Origin: Purshia tridentata
Taxonomy: Eukaryota > Streptophyta > Magnoliopsida > Rosales > Rosaceae
Reading direction: 5' to 3'
NCBI GenBank assembly: GCA_003254885.1
Contig: QANT01007066.1
Location: 1-27,393, forward strand
DNA: 27,393 nt
A program made the position numbers and the translations under genes. Below, piece after piece: positions 9,301-18,637 of the stretch. Position 1 is the first letter of the stretch. The number at the start of each line of letters is the position of its first letter. The notes under the pieces are model-generated. The model had not been told where the DNA came from. It worked only from the letters and a program-made list of their open reading frames with translations, and ran no database searches.

Positions 9301-10994
9301 TCTAATTTATGTAGATGAAGAGCAACCCTTGTGCATTAGTGGTGACAGTGGAGGTGGCATATTTATCTGGGGCACATGTGCCCCTCTTGGGCAAGAACCA
9401 CTAAAGATATTGTATGAGCAGAAAGATTGGCGCTTTAGTGGTATTCATGCCCTGGCCTCCAGAAATGGATATATCTACACTGGCAGCGGAGATAAAACAG
9501 TAAAAGCATGGTCAGTGCAGGTGAGGGATTTGTATTGATCAGATATTCATATTGTCTGCTATATTCTACGCATATGCATCTGTTCAGATATTAAGTGGAA
9601 AAAACTTTGTTTCTTTTAAAAAATTTCAGGATGGCACTCTGTCATGCACTATGTCTGGTCATAAATCAGTAGTTTCGGCACTTGCAGTTTGCGATGATGT
9701 TCTTTATAGCGGCAGTTGGGATGGAACCATCCGATTATGGAGTCTTAGTGATCACAGCCCATTGACAGTACTAGAGGAAGAGACATCTGGAACTGTGACT
9801 TCTGTCTTATCTCTTGCTGCTTGCAGGCATGTGCTTATTGCAACTCATGAAAATGGATGTGTAAAGGTGTCTTTACTCCCTATCCTTACTTGATCTAGAT
9901 CAGAACTGTTTATGTTCATTTGGGCTTTTGGAGATCAACTCTCAAGTTAGCCATTTGATGCGCACCAAAAATAATTATATCATGCTATATGTTGTTTAAA
10001 TTCTATGATGAGGATGAACAGAGATGAAGCCATATTGGAGATCCTGAACTTAATTAAGGTCATATATTACTTGTTCCCCTAAGGTTTGATTGCCACAGAA
10101 TTTAAATTTTCAAGCTGGCCTTGTTGAATAGAGTAATTAGCAAAAAGATGAACAATGAATAGAGTAACTATAACATCCTAAATTACCTTGCATAACTTGA
10201 AAGAAAGGAGACACATTAAAATGACCGTGAATTGGTTATCTAAGTCACTTCACATGACTCTTGGGATGAAATGGATAGATTCATCTTCAATGTAAATGTC
10301 CTTAATTCAATATGAAAAGTTGGCTGGCTGGTGAGGTAAAAGATGACGGTATAAGCTTGTGCATGTCAAGTGGAAAAGGTAATATGACTTTCGTGCTGCA
10401 GCTTATTTTTATTCTAATGGTCATGATTAGCTTTTCTCTTAAATAAGCCCTTATTTTTTATGGCTTTCTTCAGGTCTGGAGGAATGATGTGTTCATGAAA
10501 TCCATTCAAATGCACAATGGTGCAGTACTTGCTATTGGCATGGAGGGAAAATGGCTTTTCACAGGAGGGTGGGATAAAACTGTCAATGTACAGGTACATG
10601 TGCAAAATCTGGTTTCATTCTTTTTTTTTTTCCTGATATTTTGATGAGATGTGAAGCTGGTTTGCTATGTCATCACAATTGTGAATTCATACAAACTCAT
10701 GTGCATGTCGCAGGAATTGTCTGGCGATGAGTTTCAAGTAGATTCCAGACCTATTGGGTCTATCCCCTGTGATTCCGTCATAACAACTTTGTTAGGCTGG
10801 CAAGGAAAGCTTTTTGTTGGCTGTGCTAATAAGAATGTCATGGTATGCTCATGTTTTTTCCATTATGATTCTATTGCATTTATTTGAATAGTGTTAGCTT
10901 TCCAATATCCATTTCATTGCCTTGTGATTATATCATGATTAAAATTCTGAATGTCTTAATTTATTTGCTACAGGTGTTCTACTATGGTAAATGA
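6392..10994 (+). CDS. RING finger / degenerate kinase / WD40-repeat protein
   Basis: Seven exons: 6392-8099, 8663-8718, 9251-9520, 9630-9866, 10474-10593, 10714-10842 and 10974-10994 (2541 nt, 846 aa); every phase closes. A C3HC4 RING lies at the N-terminus (C12, C15, C31, H33, C36, C39, C53, C56), predicting E3 ubiquitin ligase activity. The kinase-like region, about residues 110-475, keeps C-lobe landmarks: ASPELL for APE (about 358), SDVWSL (about 387) and a final RP (about 459). The catalytic-loop position reads AGCFGVSCFSFNDFGHAY (about 295-312), with no HRD aspartate and no clear DFG, so it looks like a pseudokinase. From about 553 there are seven WD40-like blades, with exon borders mostly at blade ends, giving a substrate-binding propeller. 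The architecture recalls KEG-type RING-kinase ligases but with WD40 instead of ankyrin/HERC2 repeats, and matches from memory Arabidopsis At1g21651. Substrate and location are unknown. The next gene on the strand is SECA2. Confidence 0.92.
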
Positions 10995-11729
10995 CCCACC
11001 ATTAGATATGCTGCCTTTGTTTTCTACTGTGGATTAAGCTTTAGCCAAGCCAAGTGCTTTAAGTCGGGAGATCTGATACTGAGTTTCCGAATCGTCGACA
11101 GTTTGGACTTTGAAGCCTCACTCGGAGAATGTTATAGATAGCATTATATTTATGGTACTGACTGACATGTTTGTACTTTCTGCCAGTGCCATAGCAGTCT
11201 AGCAGTGTACATTTTTGTGCAAAATTCCATAAATATATTTCTGTCAAAATGGTGTTCATGCAAAGGGAGAACATGTGGTGCAAACGATGATGTATACTTA
11301 ACTATACAAGTCATAAATCTCACAATGATGTCCATTCAGCAGCCTAAACTGTTTGTTAAAGCAGATCTTTTATGTGCGGTCCTTTACCTCGGAGGGAATT
11401 AAATTTTAAACTTATTCTAAATTTCTAATTTTAACTCGTTACTCGATACTCGTTTACTATTTGAGTTAAACCCCTCAGCTTGAGCTGCCATCCTACCAGT
11501 ACCAACTACCAACTACCAACTGGATTGTGGATTCATAATCCGTTATTCGTTAAAATAGTCCGCCAAAAAAAAAAAAGTAAAAATGGAAACTAAGAAGAAC
11601 CCGTTAAGAAACATATAATCTCTCTTTTGAAGATTTTATCCGTGCTCGGTTCTCTTACGTTGTCAGGAATCGTACTTCCCGCTTTCTTTGTAGTTGGCTT
11701 TACTTGGTTCCCACTTCACAGGGCCTCGC
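10995..11729 (+). promoter_or_regulatory. RING-gene 3'UTR and SECA2 promoter/5'UTR
   Basis: This 735-bp gap holds the 3' end of the RING-pseudokinase-WD40 transcript and the start of SECA2. It has a small CCAACTA tandem repeat near 11500-11520 and an A12 run near 11566. A possible 11-codon upstream ORF starts with the ATG at 11583 and stops at 11618; it matters only if transcription starts upstream of it. From about 11640 the sequence becomes less AT-rich, consistent with a 5'UTR. No clear TATA box was assigned. Confidence 0.4.
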
Positions 11730-13425
11730 ATGGCTACCCTCCCTTGTCTCCAGCAACCCTCTTTCCTATCCCTGAAACCAGTGCCCCAACGCTCAAACGC
11801 CGCCTTTAACAACCACGCCTGCTCATTTTCTTCCTTTTCTACTTTCTCTTGGCCTAGACGACGTCGTCTCACGCTCAGACCCACACCCATTGCCGCGTCT
11901 CTTAAGGTAAATCCTCTTTTGCCCAAAAAACTCTTCTCTCCCACTCAATTGCCCACCTCATGTTTGATGATATGCGCTCATGTGTTGTGTTTTGCTTTAG
12001 GAAAACTTGGGTCTTCTCAGAAAAACTTGGAGTGACGTTACTAGTTTAAACAACTGGGTTGTTCGAGACTATTACCGCCTTGTGAACTCTGTCAACTCCT
12101 TTGAGCCCCAAATACAGAAACTCACCGATGACCTGGTAGGTTGTTTCAAATTGATATAGCTCTTCTTGTTCTTTATTATTATTTTATTAGATTTCTTTTG
12201 GGCATTGGAACAATGGGTTGTGTTTGTTTCTTGTAGCTGACTGCTAAAACTGCGGAGTTCCGGCGAAGGCTGGGAAAAGGGGAGACACTTGCACATATCC
12301 AAGCTGGTTCCAATCTATCTACTCTTCTCTACTTATTAGAAGATCATTATCATAATCGGATTCTAAATTTTGAACTACCCGTGTTCCTTTGAATTGTATG
12401 TATTCACAGAGGCTTTTTCTGTTGTTCGTGAAGCTGCAAAAAGGAAGCTTGGTATGCGTCATTTTGATGTGCAGGTCTCCTCTCTTTCCCGCTCACTGTG
12501 TCAGCAGTTATATTTGGGCGTGTACATAGCTTCATTTACATGTATTAACTTAATTTTATGTTTTCATACTTATATATGTTGTCAATGTTAATGCCAGATT
12601 ATTGGTGGGGCTGTGCTTCATGATGGGTCCATTGCAGAAATGAAGACAGGCGAGGGAAAAACGTTGGTTTCCACATTAGCGGCATATCTCAATGCCCTGA
12701 CTGGTGAAGGTGTTCATGGTATGTTTTGTGTGTTAGTTCTAATAGAAATTTTGTTATTGCTTGCATCCCATATCCAATAGAGTTGTAGAATTGTTGGGAT
12801 GTCCAAGTTGTTTCCACTGGTATACTTGTATGCAAATGTCATGTGCTGTATGTTACAAGCTTTAGCAGACTACATAGTACATTAGGTCCTTTTTTTTTTT
12901 AATTTTGTTGGAAATTTGTCAAAATTTAATTCTTTATTTTGCTCTCTCTCTCTCTCTCTCTCTCTCCCCTCCTCCCTCCCTCCCTCTACAGTGGTAACCG
13001 TAAATGATTACCTTGCTCAACGAGATGCTGAGTGGATGGGTCGTGTTCATCGCTTCTTAGGTCTTTCAGTGGGTCTTATTCAGGTAATTTCATGTTTGTG
13101 TATATCGTTGTGGGGTCAGCTGCAGTGGACTTGATTTCTAATTAGTCATTCTAGGGACATGACAGCCCGAGGCTGACTTTTAGTAATTGTCCTTTGTATG
13201 CAAGGAAGATAACTAGAATTACTGTGAAAAGTAAGTGTATATAATATATACAGCAATTTATTTATGTATTGTTTATTTGAATGTTTATTTTACATCCATT
13301 CTTATTTACAACATAGAGGGGGATGACATCTGAAGAGAGGAGATCCAACTATGGATGTGACATAACATACACTAATAACTCGGTAAGTCATTTCTACTGA
13401 TTGTTGGTTGCCTAGAAACTTTTTT

Positions 13426-13473
<48 letters not shown>

Positions 13474-16400
13474 NTTTTTTTTTTTTTTTTTTCTGTTTTA
13501 ACATTTGTTACATCGTCTTGGGGTTCTTGATTATTGGTTAGCGCAGCCCCCTCCAAAAAAAAAGGAAGAAAATAATTGCCTTCTTTCTGATATCATCTTT
13601 ATAATGAATTTACTCAGGAACTTGGTTTTGACTATCTACGAGACAATCTTGCTGGAAACAGTGGACAGCTTGTCATGAGATGGTATGTCTCAAATAATTT
13701 TAGTTCATATTACTTGGTTTTTGGAATCATTATCAGTTTTACTGTGTAAAAACAGGCCAAAGCCATTTCATTTTGCAATAGTTGATGAAGTTGACTCAGT
13801 TCTTATCGATGAAGGAAGAAATCCATTGCTAATTAGTGGGGAGGTAATTCCTTTCTAATCAACATGTCTTTATTTTTTATAATTTGAATGTATATTTTAA
13901 TAGTAGCCCAATCTAGTGTGGTCTTGCGCAATTTCATTTAAAGAAATAGTTCATTGTTGGAATATAGATTTGTTGGATGCTTGTTCTCTATCTCAGGCTA
14001 GTAAAGATGCTGCACGCTATCCTGTTGCTGCTAAAGTGGCTGAGCTGCTTGTGCGAGGCATTGTAAGTCCAGTCTCTTTCATTTTATTTCCAGATGAACT
14101 CTGACTTGCTGGAGCTATTAATTTGATTTTTTTTTCATACATATATATTTATTTCATGGTGGCAAGATAATTTCTATGTTTCATAATTTTACAGCATTAC
14201 AATGTAGAACTTAAAGATAACTCAGTTGAGTTGACTGAGGAAGGAATAGCTCTTGCGGAGATGGCTCTTGAAACAAATGACTTATGGGATGAAAATGATC
14301 CATGGGCTAGGTAATGATGGATATATATATATATATATATTTTTTTTTTTGGGAGAGAAGTGGGGGCGGGTGTCCTCCTAGTATTTTGTTACTGTTGACA
14401 ATGAAATAGGAAGACCATCAATATTGCATAATATCTTGCATTTGTCTTTTCAAACACCTTTATCTTATTAATTTTTGTTTTGATAAGAAACAGAGACTTT
14501 ATAATAGGAAGGCTTTCATAATCAATGAGGGATGATTGATATTTGTGTAGATTTGTGATGAATGCGTTGAAGGCTAAAGAGTTCTATCGGCAGGATGTGC
14601 AATATATTGTCAGAAATGGGAAGGCTCTCATAATCAATGAGGTATGATTGATTTTTTTATTATGCAGCATAGTATTTATAAAAAAAATAAAATGTAATAT
14701 GCATCATAGTCTGAGGTACCCTAAATAGGCCAATCTTTTGACAATTTCTCTAGCCTCAGTAGAGCTATGGATTCTACAAAATGCTATCTTTATGAATAGT
14801 GAATATTTCTTGGATCAAATCATTCTGTTGCTTATTCAATAGCACAATGGATAGACAGAAAAATGGATCATGATGCATCTTATGAAAAAGTACAAATTTA
14901 AGTGTCTCATTGAAACATAAATTGAGTTCTTAACACATTTGCAGCTGACTGGCAGAGTTGAAGAGAAGAGAAGGTGGTCTGAAGGGATTCATCAGGCCGT
15001 GGAGGCTAAAGAAGGTTTGAAGATTCAGGTATAGTCGAAATTTGACAATTCGTGCCTAAAGTTTTTTCTGCACCATTACATTAAGAATACTATCCTGGTT
15101 CAAGTTGTAATAGCAGTATGCTTCTTAGGCTGATTCGGTTGTTGTGGCACAAATCACATATCAATCTCTATTCAAGCTCTATCCAAAACTATCAGGGATG
15201 ACTGGGACTGCAAAAACTGAAGTATGTATGTTTATATGCATTCTGATATTGTATTATTGAAGGAAATTTTCGGCTAACTTATATTTGTAATGCATATGTC
15301 ATGTTAAAGTCCCATTTAATCATTTCAGGAGAAAGAGTTCTTGAAAATGTTCCAAACACCAGTAATTGAGGTGCCAACAAATCTGCCAAACATTCGTAAA
15401 GATTTACCTATTCAAGCTTTTGCGGTAGGATATTTAATACTTACCTCAATTTCATCTTATATCTATCGAAAGTCTTTTCATTCAACTTGACACAAAGTTT
15501 CGGTTATGTATTGTTTTAGACTGCCCAGGGGAAATGGGAATATGTTCGTCAAGAAGTGGAATACATGTTCAGACAGGGCCGTCCTGTTTTAGTTGGGACC
15601 ACCAGGTGAATCTAATTTTATATGTTCAAATTCTTGCACTTGGTTTCCTGTGTAATATGATCTTCTGCCATGTTATAAGCATGTGATAGTATATAGGTTT
15701 TGTACTTTGCTGAACCAGATGAGTTTGCATTATTTTATGCACGATGAAGCATTTTATACCTGTTAGAACATGCAAATACACAATATCTGCTACAATTAAC
15801 ATAATTTGCCCAGCCTTGTAGGTTAGTTAGGTCATAGAGGTAAAACAAAAGATATAGGTAAGTGGATCAGAAATGTAGAAGAACCATTGCTTTTCAGAGA
15901 ATGCTGCTCAATTTATCTTCTCAGTCTTCATTTTCAAACTCTGTCAATGTGGTTATATATGGGTGGAGGCATGCTTTTACAGGGATTTATAGAATTGCCA
16001 ATGGAAATTGGACCAAATGGCATATCCTTCCCAATACAGAGGAGGTGGCGAGTGACATCAAGGAGTCAGTTTCATTTGGGTTTATTATTTGTTTTTCTAC
16101 TTCTCAACTTAAAGATTTTATACTTCTCAAACATGATTTATTTGAAAAACAAAAAAAGGAGGGAGGCTAAGAGTGACATTGTCCCATGTGATGATATTTG
16201 TAAACTACATATAAAATTTGGAATTTGCATTACAAATTTACAGGTGGGTGGCATTTTATGTAGTATCGAATCATTTTTCGGAATTTATTCCTTGCATCCT
16301 TGCCTTTAGTCCTTTAGCTATGTTATTCGTTTTTATTTTACTTGCATTTTATTTGATTTATCTACTCATTTTGCACTCCATAAATTTATGTACGAGGAGG

Positions 16401-18584
16401 AGAAATAAGTGTTTTGATTCATGTTTTGAGTATGCAGAGGTCAGCAGATCTATAACTATGATCTCTCATCTTCATAATGCAGTGTTGAGAATTCTGAATA
16501 CTTGTCTGATCTTCTGAAGGAGCATAATATCCCACACAATGTTCTAAATGCACGGCCTAAGGTTTATTGAAATTTAACTTTATCAGATCTTACACGTGGA
16601 TGCAGTTTGTCATTATTTACTAGAATACTCATTTGACTGTTTGTGTTTACATTACTGTTGTGTTTATATATGTTTCTCATCAGTATGCTGCAAGGGAGGC
16701 CGAAATTGTAGCCCAAGCAGGACGAAAATATGCCATTACCATTTCTACCAATATGGCTGGCAGAGGCACTGACATAATCTTAGGAGGAAATCCAAAAGTA
16801 GGTGTCTTTGTTCATTGTAAATTTATTCAAAATATACTTGACAAAATGCATCCTCACATTATTTCCAGGAATCTATGGTACTTGTGACATGTATTTTTTT
16901 CATGCATATGCATCTATTCTTTTATCTAATTCATCCTTGTCTGGAGACTCTGTGGATAAGTAGAAAAAAGGAAGGGATTTAATGCCTTGTGTACTTGTGA
17001 TGATTGAAGATGCTTGCTAAAGAGATCATAGAGGACAGTTTGATTTCATTCCTGACACGAGAAGCTCCTAATGTTGACGTTGATGGAGAGGCACTTTCAC
17101 AGAAGGTGATTAGTTGTTATTACTATAAGCTGTAGACCAAAATGATTCCCTTTCTAATTAATCATTTGTTGTAGGTATTGTCAAAGATAAAGGTTGGTCC
17201 ATCATCATTAGCTTTTCTAGCTAAGACAGCGCTAATGGGTTTGTTACTGTTCTCTTACTATTAAATACTTTGTTCTTATATTGGATACATTATGATTGCA
17301 TATTAGTCATTGATGAATGTATAAAATCTTTTCAGTTTCTCTTATAATTTATGAATTGTGCAGCTAAATACGTTTGCAAAAATGAAAGCAAGAGCTGGAC
17401 ATACAAGGAGGCAAAATCAATGATATCAGAGTCTGTTGAAATGAGTCAGTCAAGAGATTTAAAAGAGCTAGAGAGGCTTGTTGATGAACAGTCAGAGGTG
17501 TACCCTCTTGGCCCTACAATAGCACTTGCTTATCTGTCAGTTCTGAAGGATTGCGAGGTGCACTGTTTCAAAGAAGGGTCTGAAGTAAAAAGGCTTGGTG
17601 GTCTTCATGTAATTGGAACATCTTTGCATGAGTCTCGGAGAATAGATAACCAGGTAAATTGTTTTTGGCTTATATTTTTAATTATATTTATCTACCATTT
17701 ACTCATGAAACATGACTTTTTGGCACTAATTGAATTTAGACTTGTTATGTGGTCATCCAATTCCAGTTTGGGAATTGTCAAGATTTTTCTCCTATATATT
17801 GGTCCTTTCTTTCCTTTGACAATTTTCATTTTGATTATCTTCATGTCTTGATCTTTCATTAGCCAAAGATTCTTTGCCTACATACACACAATATATCACA
17901 TTAACCTGGATAACCAAAAGCTTTACTATTTACTTTCATCATATGTCATTTTTTCTGTTCTCTCTCCATGCCTTCAATGTTGAATATGATTCTTATATAA
18001 ATGGCGATGCCCTATTACAGCTTCGTGGCAGAGCTGGAAGGCAAGGTGATCCTGGATCAACACGATTTATGGTGAGGTAATTCACCCTTCAGTCATTTAG
18101 ACTTACACACAAGGGTGCATACAGATGCTCGCACAAAGACCTGATTTCTGGGTCTTTGACATCTTTTGTCTATTAATGTTACTGACATGATTTTGTAATA
18201 AATTAAACAGAAACTTGAAATGATTTGGTCTATTAATGTTACTGAAATGGCTGTTGGACTTCTCAAAGGAGAGGGATTTAAACTTTTAGAGTTTTTTTTT
18301 CAAAACTATGCTTGTTTTCAAGACTGCAGTGTAACACTCATGCCCATGATGAAGTTTTAGGAAGGTGCCATACCTAATCATTTGTGCTATTTTTGTAATA
18401 GCTTGCAGGATGAGATGTTTCAGAAGTTTAATTTTGATACTGAGTGGGCTGTGAGACTTATTTCAAAAATTACAAATGATGAGGATCTACCAATTGAAGG
18501 TGATGCCATTGTTAGACAGGTAATTGGCTATCTAATGTCAGTGATGGTCTTTTGAGACTGCTTGATGGCCCCTTCAATTATCTA

Positions 18585-18637
<53 letters not shown>

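Noticed and set aside
15862..16309. Two overlapping open frames (102 and 140 codons) in SECA2 intron 16
   Set aside because: No known domain, and the flanking exons splice in perfect phase across the whole 877-nt interval.
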